Source: Streptomyces poriferorum (GTDB lineage: Bacteria > Actinomycetota > Actinomycetes > Streptomycetales > Streptomycetaceae). Taken from it: a stretch of 56,207 nucleotides of DNA. The translations under genes were made by a program, and so were the position numbers. The stretch lies in NCBI RefSeq assembly GCF_019399235.1, contig NZ_JAELVH010000055.1:1-56207 (forward strand). The letters run 5' to 3'. The notes below the pieces were generated by a model. That model was not told the origin of the DNA, did not search any database, and was given only the letters and a program-made list of their open reading frames with translations. This document shows positions 1 to 8,533 of the stretch, one piece after another. Within the stretch, counting starts at the first letter, position 1. Every line of letters begins with the position of its first letter.

Positions 1-28
1 GCACCAAAGGGCCTCACCCCACAGGACC

Positions 29-2872
29 TCACCCCACGGAGCTGTAGGCCACCACTCCCCGCAACACCTCATCAACCGCCTTCCGCGCATTCCGCCCCAC
101 AGAACTCCCCTCACGAGGAGCCGCCGCAGCCACCTGCCCCAGCACGTCGATCACCTGCTTGCACCACCGCACGAAGTCCCCCGCCGGCATCTCCGCCTCG
201 CGCAGCACCTCGTCCAGCGTCCGGCCTGAGGCCCACATGTACACCGCCCAGGCGAAGCCGAGATCGGGTTCACGCTGACCGACCCCTTCCGCCTGGTTGA
301 TCTTGAAGTCCTCCTCCAGGGCGTCGAGGCGCCCCCAGATGCGGACCATCTCGCCCATCGCGGTCTTCGCCGGACCGGACGGCAGCTTCGGGGCCACCGC
401 GTCATCGGCCTGTCGCGCCTCGTACACCAACGCCGAGACACACGCCGCGAGTTCGGCCGGGCTGAGGCCCTCCCACACGCCCGCGCGCAGGCATTCGCTC
501 GCCAGCAGGTCCAGTTCGCCGTACAGCCGGGCCAGCCGCCGCCCGTGCTCGGTGACCTCGCTGCCCCGGAGGTAGTCGAGCTCGGTGAGCAGCGCCACGA
601 TCCGGTCGAAGGTGCGGGCGATCGTGTTCGTCCGCCCCTCGATCCGCCGCTCCAGCTGCTGTGTGTCCCGCTGCAGCCGGTGATACCGCTCGGCCCATCG
701 CGCGTGGTCCTCGCGCTCGTCGCACCCGTGGCACGGGTGGGCGCGCAACTCGGCCCGGTAGCGGGCGATCTCGCGGTCGTCGGCGGCGACGGACCGGTCC
801 CGGCGGTGCCGGTCCGGCACGATGTGCCCGGCCTTGGTGCGCAGCGCGGACGCCAGGTCCCGACGTGACTGCGGCGAGCGCGCGTTGAACGACTTCGGGA
901 CGCGCATCCGCTCCAGCGCCTCCACCGGAACCGGGAAGTCCATCGAGGCCAGCCGCTTCACCTGGCGCTCGGCCGTCAGTACCAGGGGCCGCGGCCCGTC
1001 GTGGTACTCCATCCCCCGGTGCCCGTGCCCGTTGGTCCTCCCGGCCGGCAGCCCCGGGTCGAGGACGAGTGCGAGACCGGCGAACTTGCCGGTGGGCACA
1101 TGAATGACATCGCCCGGCTTGAGCTTCTCCAGGGACGCCGCGGCCGCTGCTCGCCGGTGCGAGGCACCCTGCTTGGCGAGCTCGGTCTCCCGGTCCTTGA
1201 GGTCGCGACGCAGCTGCGCGTACTCCTCGAAGTCACCGAGGTGGCAGGTCATTCCCTCCTTGTAGCCCTCCAGGCCCTCCTCGTTCTTCTGGACCTGGCG
1301 GGAGATCCCGACGACCGAGCGGTCCGCCTGGAACTGGGCGAAGGAGGTCTCCAGCAGCTCACGGGAACGGTGCCGCCCGAACTGCTGCACCAGATTGACG
1401 GCCATGTTGTACGAGGGCCGGAAGCTGGAGCGCAGTGGATACGTACGTGTGCCCGCGAGTCCGGCCAGCGCGCCCGGGTCCATACCGCGCTGCCAGAGCA
1501 CGACGGCGTGGCCCTCGACGTCGATGCCGCGCCGGCCTGCCCGGCCGGTCAGCTGGGTGTACTCGCCGGGAGTGATGTCGGCATGCTGCTCGCCGTTCCA
1601 CTTGACGAGCTTCTCCAGGACCACCGAGCGTGCGGGCATGTTGATGCCGAGCGCGAGGGTCTCCGTCGCGAAGACCGCCTTGACGAGCCCGCGTACGAAG
1701 AGCTCCTCGACGACCTCCTTGAACGTCGGCAGCATTCCGGCGTGGTGTGCGGCGATGCCCCGCTCCAGGCCTTCGAGCCACTCGTAGTACCCGAGGACGT
1801 GAAGGTCCTCGGTGGGGATGGACGCCGTGCGCTGCTCGACGATCTCCCGGACCAGCCGGCGCTTGTCCTCGTCGTTGAGCCGCAGTCCGGCGTGCAGGCA
1901 CTGCTGCACGGCGGCCTCGCAGCCGGCCCGGCTGAAGATGAACGTGATGGCGGGCAGCAGTCCCTCGGCGTCGAGCCGGTCGATGACCTCGGCCCGCGAC
2001 GGAGTCCAGATCCGGCTGCGCTGGCGCCGCTCGCGCTCCCGGTCCGCTTCGCGCACCATCTTCCCGCGGCGGCGCTCGCGCGGGTTGTATCCGCGCTGGT
2101 TCTCCATGCGGGCGAGCCGGACCAGGTCGGGGTTGACCTCACGGCGTCCGGACCCGCGGCCGCCGTGGTCGCTCTCCTCCTCGAAGAGGTCGTACATCCG
2201 GCGGCCGGCCAGCACGTGCTGCCAGAGCGGCACAGGCCGGTGCTCGGAGACGATCACCTGCGTGTCGCCGCGGACGGTGTCCAGCCAGTCGCCGAACTCC
2301 TCGGCATTGGACACGGTCGCCGACAGCGACACCAGGGTGACGGATTCGGGGAGGTGAATGATCACTTCCTCCCAGACGGCGCCCCGGAAGCGGTCGGAGA
2401 GGTAGTGCACCTCGTCCATCACCACGTAGCCGAGGCCGGTCAGCGCCGGGGAGCCCGCGTACAGCATGTTCCGCAGCACCTCGGTGGTCATGACGACCAC
2501 CGGCGCATCGGCGTTGACGCTGTTGTCCCCGGTCAGCAGGCCGACCTTGTCCGCGCCGTAGCGCTTGACCAGGTCGGCGAACTTCTGGTTCGAGAGGGCC
2601 TTGATCGGCGTGGTGTAGAAGCACTTGCGGCCCTGGGCCAGGGCGAGGTGCACGGCGAACTCGCCGACGATCGTCTTGCCCGAACCCGTCGGGGCCGCGA
2701 CGAGCACGCCCTTGCCGGCCTCCAGCGCCTTGCAGGCCTCGATCTGATAGGGGTCCAGATCGAACTCGTACATCTCTCGGAACGGTCCGAGCGCGGTCGC
2801 CTGCTCGGCGGCTCGGATCCGGGAAGCCTGGTATCGCTCAGCTGGTGAGAGGTCCTCTGTCATCTTGTCCAC
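29..2872 (-). CDS. helY: DEAD/DEAH-box RNA helicase, HelY/Mtr4-like
   Basis: A 947-residue superfamily 2 helicase, predicted to unwind RNA using ATP. Walker A (APTGSGKT, about residues 60-67), the DEVH box (153-156), the SAT motif (184-186) and a QLTGRAGRRG motif VI are all visible. A long C-terminal part matches the arch and DSHCT layout of Mtr4/Ski2-like proteins in length. The start is uncertain: GTG at 2872 gives MDKMTED, and an ATG nine bases further in gives MTEDLSP; neither has a strong ribosome site. In M. tuberculosis helY also sits beside tatC-tatA-pafCB, which supports the name. The substrate in Streptomyces is unknown. Confidence 0.9.
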   Translation of the reverse strand: MDKMTEDLSPAERYQASRIRAAEQATALGPFREMYEFDLDPYQIEACKALEAGKGVLVAAPTGSGKTIVGEFAVHLALAQGRKCFYTTPIKALSNQKFADLVKRYGADKVGLLTGDNSVNADAPVVVMTTEVLRNMLYAGSPALTGLGYVVMDEVHYLSDRFRGAVWEEVIIHLPESVTLVSLSATVSNAEEFGDWLDTVRGDTQVIVSEHRPVPLWQHVLAGRRMYDLFEEESDHGGRGSGRREVNPDLVRLARMENQRGYNPRERRRGKMVREADRERERRQRSRIWTPSRAEVIDRLDAEGLLPAITFIFSRAGCEAAVQQCLHAGLRLNDEDKRRLVREIVEQRTASIPTEDLHVLGYYEWLEGLERGIAAHHAGMLPTFKEVVEELFVRGLVKAVFATETLALGINMPARSVVLEKLVKWNGEQHADITPGEYTQLTGRAGRRGIDVEGHAVVLWQRGMDPGALAGLAGTRTYPLRSSFRPSYNMAVNLVQQFGRHRSRELLETSFAQFQADRSVVGISRQVQKNEEGLEGYKEGMTCHLGDFEEYAQLRRDLKDRETELAKQGASHRRAAAAASLEKLKPGDVIHVPTGKFAGLALVLDPGLPAGRTNGHGHRGMEYHDGPRPLVLTAERQVKRLASMDFPVPVEALERMRVPKSFNARSPQSRRDLASALRTKAGHIVPDRHRRDRSVAADDREIARYRAELRAHPCHGCDEREDHARWAERYHRLQRDTQQLERRIEGRTNTIARTFDRIVALLTELDYLRGSEVTEHGRRLARLYGELDLLASECLRAGVWEGLSPAELAACVSALVYEARQADDAVAPKLPSGPAKTAMGEMVRIWGRLDALEEDFKINQAEGVGQREPDLGFAWAVYMWASGRTLDEVLREAEMPAGDFVRWCKQVIDVLGQVAAAAPREGSSVGRNARKAVDEVLRGVVAYSSVG

Positions 2873-2907
2873 GAGCCTACCCGCCGCCTCCGACAGTCAC
2901 TCGATCT

Positions 2908-3816
2908 TTAATCGCCCGTGGTGGAACGAGCCCCCAGCACCCGGACGGCGCCCGGTACACAGGTGGCGGTCAGCGGGAGCGCGCCGAGTGGTTCACCGTC
3001 CGCGTACGCGGTGACACCGACCGCTTCCAGCGCGACGGAGGAGACCCGGTGCACGGTGACGACGGGGTGGCCGAGGTGCGTTCCCTTGTAGACCTTGGGG
3101 AACACTTTGAGGAGCGTGGCGCGGCTGCAGTCACCGACGACGGTCACGTCGAAGAGACCGTCGTCCATGACTGCGTCCGCGCAGATCCGCATGCCGCCGC
3201 CGTAGGTCGAGCCGTTGCCGACGGCGATGAGCGTCGCCTCGATCTCTCGGAACGGTCCGCCGTCCAGACTCATGCGGTACGTGATCGGCTTGAAGGCGGC
3301 GAGTTCGGCGAGGATCGCCAGGTCGTACTTGAACCGGCCGCCGACCCAGCGCATCCGGTTGCCGCGGTCGTTGACTCGGGAGTCGAAGCCGGAAGCGAGC
3401 ACGGAACCGAACCAGCGCTCACCGACCCGTCCGAGGTCGATCTCACGGAGGGCACCGCCCTTGAGCGCCTCGGCGGCCAGCCGCCCCGCCGCGGCCGGAT
3501 CCCGTATCGGCATACCGAGGGCGCGGGCGAAGTCGTTGCCCGTGCCGACGGCGACGACGCCGAGCGGGGTCAGGGTTCCGGCTACCGCCTGGAGGGCGAG
3601 GGACATCATCCCGTCGCCGCCGACGGCTATGAGCGCGCCCGTCCCCGCGGCCACCGCCTCCCGGGCCCGCCGCAACGCGTCGTCGGCGTCCTCACCGAGC
3701 ACCGTACGGACGGAGAATCCGGCGTCCCGCAACGCGGAAGCGGCCGGCTGCGCGGCGTGCGCGCCCCGGCCGCGTCCTGCGGTGGGATTGACGAAAAGGG
3801 TGATCTCGCTGGTCAC
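2908..3816 (-). CDS. Diacylglycerol kinase-family lipid kinase
   Basis: A 302-residue protein of the DagK/YegS/sphingosine kinase family, which phosphorylates a lipid hydroxyl using ATP at the membrane. Family marks are the N-terminal NPTAGRGRG, the GGDG nucleotide loop (66-69) and GTGNDFAR (91-98). The GTG start follows a weak AAGG site. It lies 35 bases upstream of helY and 18 bases downstream of tatC on the same strand, so it is probably co-transcribed with the tat genes. The lipid substrate cannot be told from sequence. Confidence 0.9.
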   Translation of the reverse strand: MTSEITLFVNPTAGRGRGAHAAQPAASALRDAGFSVRTVLGEDADDALRRAREAVAAGTGALIAVGGDGMMSLALQAVAGTLTPLGVVAVGTGNDFARALGMPIRDPAAAGRLAAEALKGGALREIDLGRVGERWFGSVLASGFDSRVNDRGNRMRWVGGRFKYDLAILAELAAFKPITYRMSLDGGPFREIEATLIAVGNGSTYGGGMRICADAVMDDGLFDVTVVGDCSRATLLKVFPKVYKGTHLGHPVVTVHRVSSVALEAVGVTAYADGEPLGALPLTATCVPGAVRVLGARSTTGD

Positions 3817-3834
3817 CCGGGGGACCTTACAAGG

Positions 3835-4791
3835 TCAGGTGATGTCGTCGTAACCGTCTCGCCGGGACGATCGTCCGCCGTCCTGTTCCCCGTCCGCCTG
3901 TGCGGGCAGCGAGGCAGACACGTTCTCCATCTCGCCGATGTCCCCGGGCGTGAGATCCAGGTCCGACGCCTCGTCGTCGTCGAGGTCGGCGTCGGGGTTG
4001 CTGCGACGCCTCCGCCGGTCGTTGGCGATGCAGATGCCGAGCGCGATGAAGTAGAGCAGCACGATCGGCGCCGCCAGCGAGATCATCGTCAGCGGGTCAC
4101 CGGTCGGGGTCGCCACTGCCGCGAAGACCGTGATGCCCATGACCATGGCGCGCCACCAGGACGCGAGCCGCTTGGCCGTGAGGACGCCGGTGAAGTTCAG
4201 CAGGACGAGCAGGAGCGGCAGCTCGAAGGCGAGACCGAACACGATCACCATGCGCGTGACGATGTCGAGGTAGTCGTCGACGGGCAGCAGGTTCGTCGTG
4301 TTGTCCGGTGTGAAGTCGAGCAGCACCGCCGCGGTCTGGGGCATCAGGATGTACGCGAGCGCAGCACCCACGCAGAACAGCGGCACACCGGCGCCGACGA
4401 AGCTCAGTGCGTACTTCTTCTCGTTCCTGTGGAGACCCGGAGCCAGGAACGCCCAGAGCTGGTAGAGCCAGACGGGCGTGGAGAACAGCACACCCGCCAT
4501 GAGGGAGACCTTGAGGGCGATGGAGAACGGAGCGACCAGACCGTTCACCGTCATCTCGGCGCAGGGCTTGCCGTTGTCCTGCACCTTCCGGCCGTCGGTG
4601 CAGCCGACCGACTCCAGGATGGGCCGGATCAGGAAATCGATCAGGTCCTTGTAGAAGAAGGCCGTGATCGACGTGATCACGATGACCGCCACGACCGCGA
4701 TCAGCAGTCGGTTACGCAACTCACGCAGGTGATCAGCGAGAGGCATCCGCCCCTCGCCGTCCTTCTCCTGCTTGCGGGCAGACTTGAGCAA
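3835..4791 (-). CDS. tatC: Sec-independent translocase subunit TatC
   Basis: A 318-residue polytopic membrane protein that recognises twin-arginine signal peptides. The conserved HLRELRNR segment lies before the first membrane span (residues 21-28), and about six hydrophobic spans follow. The start is TTG with a GAGGGAAG site; this gives an LKSARKQEKD N-terminus that I remember from other Streptomyces TatC proteins. The C-terminal tail (about 60 residues) is acidic and looks disordered. It follows tatA after about 50 bases. No tatB is present in the window. Confidence 0.95.
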   Translation of the reverse strand: MLKSARKQEKDGEGRMPLADHLRELRNRLLIAVVAVIVITSITAFFYKDLIDFLIRPILESVGCTDGRKVQDNGKPCAEMTVNGLVAPFSIALKVSLMAGVLFSTPVWLYQLWAFLAPGLHRNEKKYALSFVGAGVPLFCVGAALAYILMPQTAAVLLDFTPDNTTNLLPVDDYLDIVTRMVIVFGLAFELPLLLVLLNFTGVLTAKRLASWWRAMVMGITVFAAVATPTGDPLTMISLAAPIVLLYFIALGICIANDRRRRRSNPDADLDDDEASDLDLTPGDIGEMENVSASLPAQADGEQDGGRSSRRDGYDDIT

Positions 4792-4840
4792 CCCACTTCC
4801 CTCGTCTCGTGCGACAGCTGTCGGGAGGACCCGTCAGCGA

Positions 4841-5128
4841 TCAGCTCTGGGTGGTGGGCTTCGCTTCGTTCACCGGGCGGGAGCTCGTCACGTCGCCGGG
4901 AGCGGCCTGGATCGTGCGCGCGGCGGCGGGCTGCTGGGCAGCCTGGTCGGCGACCGTGTCCGTCGTGGCCGCGGGCTCGTCGTCCTTCTTCATCGCCTTG
5001 GCCTCGCTCTTGAGGATGCGGGCCGACTTGCCGAGGGAACGCGCCATGTCGGGAAGCTTCTTGGCACCGAACAACAGCAGGATGACAGCGATGATCAGAA
5101 CGATCTCGAGAGGCTTCAGATTGCCCAT
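4841..5128 (-). CDS. tatA: Sec-independent translocase subunit TatA
   Basis: A 95-residue TatA. One N-terminal membrane helix ([19 protein letters not shown]) is followed by the hinge and an amphipathic helix ([19 protein letters not shown]), then a polar Ala/Thr-rich tail. The ATG at 5128 was chosen over the longer open frame because it has a GAAGGA site and gives the typical MGNLKPLE start. It oligomerises to form the Tat pore with TatC, the next gene in the operon. Confidence 0.95.
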   Translation of the reverse strand: MGNLKPLEIVLIIAVILLLFGAKKLPDMARSLGKSARILKSEAKAMKKDDEPAATTDTVADQAAQQPAAARTIQAAPGDVTSSRPVNEAKPTTQS

Positions 5129-5356
5129 GATGTGCTTCCTTCTCGCTGAGGCGGCTGGAGGTGGGCTCGCTGCCCTTGGACCGGACACACGTCCGACCAT
5201 TTCGCTGGGAGCGATCGTAACCCGCGGGAGTAAACGCGAGGCAATGCCTATGCATACTTTCGCTGCGGCCCGCACCTCCACCAGGGCCGTCACCAGCAGC
5301 GTACCCCCCGAGACTATGAAAGAGGAGGCCGCGCCCGGGCGGATCAAACAGCGGTC

Positions 5357-5554
5357 CTAGCGCAGGGTTTCGCCCGTGGCCGTGAGGTTCGTGGCGGCGC
5401 GCTCCAGGTCCTCGGCTGCCCGGTTGATGCGCTCAGTGGTGCTTGTCACCTGATGGCCGAGGCGCTGGGCCTCGATGAAGACCTTGACGGCCAGCACGCC
5501 CAGAACGGCGATCCCGAGGAATCCCAGGGCGATGGCGAGCATGGGCCAGAACAT
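5357..5554 (-). CDS. Small single-span membrane protein, unknown function
   Basis: A 65-residue open frame starting MFWPMLAIALGFLGIAVLG. The first 25 residues form one strongly hydrophobic helix. The rest is a polar, probably coiled helix (STTERINRAAEDLERAATNL), resembling DUF948-like or phage-holin-like small proteins in layout only. A GAGG site precedes the ATG. It sits between the zinc-ribbon gene and tatA in the pafBC-tatAC run, so it is probably co-transcribed. It could be a Tat-linked or envelope protein; I do not recognise it. Confidence 0.6.
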   Translation of the reverse strand: MFWPMLAIALGFLGIAVLGVLAVKVFIEAQRLGHQVTSTTERINRAAEDLERAATNLTATGETLR

Positions 5555-5619
5555 GCGCAGTGCCTCGATGTGTCTCGTGTCCGAAGGTTCCGACGGTCCC
5601 GGAGGTCCGGAGTGATGCC

Positions 5620-5898
5620 TCAGGCACCCGTGTGCAGGCGGAGCGTCCGCACGCCGCCGCCGGTGAGGAGTTCCACTATCCGCTCCCCCGCGGGCCGGCG
5701 GACGGACACGCCGCACGCGGGGCAGGTGAAGGAGTAGAAGGTGGTCCGGCTGCTCGCGCCGATCGCCAGCCGGAACTCCGCCGCCGCCAGTTCGAACCGC
5801 GCCCGGCAATCCGGACAGGCGGCCTTGAACCGCACAGAATCGGGAACGACCACGGTCGGCACATCCGAAACACCGGACACTACAGACATATTGCCCAT
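5620..5898 (-). CDS. Small zinc-ribbon protein, unknown function
   Basis: A 92-residue protein with two knuckles, CPDC (about residues 29-32) and CPAC (about 59-62), separated by 26 residues. This is typical of a structural zinc ribbon. The ATG has a strong GAGGAG site and lies 18 bases after the pafC stop, so it is likely translated from the pafBC message. No enzyme motif is visible. Its position directly after two DNA-damage regulators makes a nucleic-acid or protein-interaction role possible, but that is only inference. Confidence 0.75.
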   Translation of the reverse strand: MGNMSVVSGVSDVPTVVVPDSVRFKAACPDCRARFELAAAEFRLAIGASSRTTFYSFTCPACGVSVRRPAGERIVELLTGGGVRTLRLHTGA

Positions 5899-5916
5899 AT
5901 CTCCTCGGGTATCCCC

Positions 5917-6873
5917 TCAGGCCAGGCCGTCGTACGCGGCGAGCGCCGCACGGGCCGCGGTCCGTGCGCTGTGCGCCAGTTCCGGTGGCGAGACGATGCG
6001 GCCCTCCCCGCCTAGCCGAAGCGCGAGTCTTCGGAGCGATGCCGGGTCGGGTGTGCGCAGAGTGATCCGCAGGCCGCCGTCGGGCAGTTCCTCGGCGCTG
6101 TCGTGCGGGTAGTACTCGGCGACCCAGCGTCCGCCGGGACCGACCTCGACCACGACCTCCGGGTCCTCCGCGGCAGGCTGGACCAGCCCCTCGGACAGAT
6201 CCCGGAGTTCCAGCTCCGGCGGCGCGGCCGGTTCGTCGAGCAGCCGGATCTCGGCGACCCGGTCGAGGCGGAAGGTGCGCCGGTCCTCGGAGGACCGGCA
6301 CCAGGCCTCCATATAGGTGTGTCCGACGGCGAACAGCCGGATCGGGTCCACCTCGCGCTCGGTGAGCTCGTCGCGCGCGGGTGAGTAGTAGCGCAGCCAG
6401 AGGCGGCGGCGCTCGGAGATCGCCCGGTCCACATCGGCGAAGACGCCGCCCTCGGACTCGAAGGTGACCGAGAGCCGAGAACTGGCGGCCCCCACCTCAC
6501 CGGCGGCGGCCTCCAGCTTGGCGGTGGCCCGCAGCAGGGCCTGCCGGTCGCTCTCGCGCAGTCCGGGCAGCGTCGCGACGGCGCGGGCGGCGACGAGCAG
6601 GGCCGTCGCCTCGTCGGCCGCGAGCCGCAGCGGCTCCGCGACGTCGTCCGGGTTGTGCCACCAGATGCGGTCGCCGTCGGTGTCGATGTCGAGCAGATCA
6701 CCGCCGCGGAAGCTCGTCCCGCACATGGGCAGGACGTCGAGGTCCGAGATCAGCTCGTCCTCGGTGATCCCGAAGGCCCGCGCGACGTCCTGGACATGGG
6801 CGCCGGGGCGCTCACGCAGATACGTCACCAGGGAGAGCATCCGGCGGGTCTGGTCGATGGCGTTCGTGGCCAT
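5917..6873 (-). CDS. pafC: WYL-domain regulator PafC
   Basis: A 318-residue transcription factor with an N-terminal winged helix (residues 1-65, MATNAIDQTRRMLSLVTYL) and a WYL-type C-terminal part (AISERRRLWLRYYSPARDE, about 170-190). With PafB it forms the PafBC activator of the LexA-independent DNA-damage response known from mycobacteria. The ATG at 6873 was chosen over the longer frame because it has an AGGGGA site and starts 13 bases after the pafB stop. A conserved neighbour of pafB and tatAC. Confidence 0.92.
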   Translation of the reverse strand: MATNAIDQTRRMLSLVTYLRERPGAHVQDVARAFGITEDELISDLDVLPMCGTSFRGGDLLDIDTDGDRIWWHNPDDVAEPLRLAADEATALLVAARAVATLPGLRESDRQALLRATAKLEAAAGEVGAASSRLSVTFESEGGVFADVDRAISERRRLWLRYYSPARDELTEREVDPIRLFAVGHTYMEAWCRSSEDRRTFRLDRVAEIRLLDEPAAPPELELRDLSEGLVQPAAEDPEVVVEVGPGGRWVAEYYPHDSAEELPDGGLRITLRTPDPASLRRLALRLGGEGRIVSPPELAHSARTAARAALAAYDGLA

Positions 6874-6886
6874 GAATACGGTCCCC

Positions 6887-7840
6887 TCAGTCCTTGGCCA
6901 CGGCGCGCAGCCGGTCCACCACGTCGGCCCGCAGATCCGCAGGTTCACTGACGACGACGTCCGGTCCGAACTCGACGAGCCAGGCGTCCAGGCCGTGTCC
7001 GTACGGAATCTCCAACTCCTCCCACCCGTCCCCGAGTTCCCGGACCGATATCGCCCGGGCCCGGAGCGGGTAGCCGGAGTCGGCCCGCAGCCGGATCAGC
7101 GCGGTACGCGTCGCCGTCTCGCCCGCCCAGCTCTCGACGGTCTCGCGGACGGTGACCACGTCGGGGACCTCGGCGGTGAAGGCTCCGGCGCGCGAACGCA
7201 CCTTGCCCGTGATCCGGGAGAGCCGGAACACCCGCTCGGCACCCCTCTCCCGGTCCCAGCCGGCCAGGTACCAGTGGCCGCGCCAGCACTCCAGCGTCCA
7301 CGGTTCGACCTGCCGCTGCTCGGGGCGTGCCGCGTTGCCCTTGCGGTAGTCGAAGGTCACCGGCCGGCGGTCGCGGCAGGCCAGCATCAGCGGCTCGAAC
7401 GCGGCCTCGTGGACGGGGATGCGGGGTTCGAGGGCGCTGTGCACCTCGTAGGCGTCCTCGGCTTCCGGCATGCCCGCGGCCCGCAGCTTCTGCAGGGCTC
7501 CGCTGGCGGCGCCGGCGAGGCGGGCCTGCTGCCAGACCTTGGCGGCCAGCCCGAGGGCGGCGGCCTCCTCGGCGTCCAGCGTGATGGGGGGCAGGCGGTT
7601 GCTGTCACGGCGGGCGAGGTAGCCCGTGTCCCCGTCCAGGTTCTCCACGGTCTCGATGACCAGACCGAGCTCGCGCAGATCGTCCTTGTCGCGCTCGAAC
7701 ATCCGGTTGAAGGCGTCGTCGGATCCCGCCTCGAGGTAGGCCTCGATGGAACCGCGCAGTTCGCGCTTGCTGAGCGGGCGCCGGGTCCCCAGCAGACACA
7801 GTGCCAGGTTCATCAGCCGCTCGGCCTTGGCAATCGCCAT
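6887..7840 (-). CDS. pafB: WYL-domain regulator PafB
   Basis: A 317-residue paralogue of PafC. It has an N-terminal helix-turn-helix (RLMNLALCLLGTRRPLSKREL) and a WYL domain (ACRDRRPVTFDYRKGNAARP). In mycobacteria PafB and PafC act as one unit on promoters of DNA-damage genes; the same is inferred here. It is the first gene of the likely pafB-pafC-ZnR-small membrane protein-tatA-tatC-dagK-helY transcript. The 278 bases upstream hold the promoter and inverted repeats described separately. Confidence 0.92.
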   Translation of the reverse strand: MAIAKAERLMNLALCLLGTRRPLSKRELRGSIEAYLEAGSDDAFNRMFERDKDDLRELGLVIETVENLDGDTGYLARRDSNRLPPITLDAEEAAALGLAAKVWQQARLAGAASGALQKLRAAGMPEAEDAYEVHSALEPRIPVHEAAFEPLMLACRDRRPVTFDYRKGNAARPEQRQVEPWTLECWRGHWYLAGWDRERGAERVFRLSRITGKVRSRAGAFTAEVPDVVTVRETVESWAGETATRTALIRLRADSGYPLRARAISVRELGDGWEELEIPYGHGLDAWLVEFGPDVVVSEPADLRADVVDRLRAVAKD

Positions 7841-8118
7841 CGACGCCCTTTCTGTTTTGCTCTACGACCCTCGACCGTACCGCTCCGGGGTGTCCGGACA
7901 AAAGCTCGTGCCGCGGCGGGCAACGTTTGCCCGTGAAGGAGCGGCGTCCGGTGCGTGTTCTCGGTGTGCCGGCCGGAAGTCCGCGTACTGGACGTACCCG
8001 GGCTTTCGACCGGTGCGGCGAGAGTGCGTGCCGGGCGTCGCGACGGGGCAAACGTCGCCTGCCGCGGCAGAGGGCCCGTACCTTGCGGTACGGGCCCTCG
8101 GAGCGCAGGGGCGCTGGA
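7841..8118. other. Intergenic region upstream of pafB
   Basis: No convincing gene. It holds the pafB 5' region, a small palindrome GGGCAA-CGT-TTGCCC at 7919-7933, whose ACGTTTGCCC recurs in inverted orientation at 8046-8055, and the fkbP terminator at 8070-8099. Open frames that cross it are shadows without ribosome sites or recognisable products. Confidence 0.6.
8070..8099 (-). terminator. Terminator after the small FKBP gene
   Basis: Perfect 13-base stem (GAGGGCCCGTACC with its complement) and a TTGC loop, 20 bases past the FKBP stop codon. No clear T-run follows, which is usual in Streptomyces. Confidence 0.85.
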
Positions 8119-8490
8119 TCAGACCGCCATCAGGTCGCAGACGAAGATCAGCGTCTCGCCCGGGGCGATCGCGCTGCCGGCGCCGCGGTCACCGTAGCCG
8201 AGGTGCGCGGGGATGGTCAGCTGTCGACGGCCGCCGACCTTCATGCCCTGCACGCCCTGGTCCCAGCCCTTGATGACCTGACCGGCACCGAGCTGGAACT
8301 TGAGCGGCGTACCGCGGTTCCAGGAGGCGTCGAACTCCTCACCGGTGGAGAAGGCCACGCCCACGTAGTGGACGGAGACCGTCTGGCCGGCCTGGGCCAC
8401 GGCGCCGTCGCCTTCCCAGATCTCCTTGATCTCCAGGTCGGCCGGCGGCTCGCCACCCGGGAAGTCGATCTCGGGCTTCTCGATGCTCAC
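8119..8490 (-). CDS. FKBP-type peptidyl-prolyl cis-trans isomerase
   Basis: A 123-residue single-domain FKBP, predicted cytoplasmic since no signal peptide is seen. It shows VSVHYVGVAFSTGEEFDASW, the GQVIKGWDQGVQGMKVGGRR core and a C-terminal LIFVCDL strand. It catalyses proline isomerisation in protein folding. GTG start with an AGAGGAG site. It is followed by its own terminator and lies after a tandem-FKBP lipoprotein gene on the same strand, 43 bases away. Confidence 0.93.
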   Translation of the reverse strand: MSIEKPEIDFPGGEPPADLEIKEIWEGDGAVAQAGQTVSVHYVGVAFSTGEEFDASWNRGTPLKFQLGAGQVIKGWDQGVQGMKVGGRRQLTIPAHLGYGDRGAGSAIAPGETLIFVCDLMAV

Positions 8491-8533
8491 TGACTTGCTC
8501 CTCTAAATGATGAACTGGGCAACCGGGACAGTC

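Noticed and set aside
12..37. Direct repeat CCTCACCCCAC at the window edge
   Set aside because: Two 11-base copies at a gene end in GC-rich DNA; nothing else suggests a mobile or regulatory element.
1001..2848. A 615-residue open frame antisense to the helicase gene
   Set aside because: A long open frame on the opposite strand is common in high-GC coding DNA. It has no ribosome site or recognisable domain, and the helicase on the other strand has full motifs.
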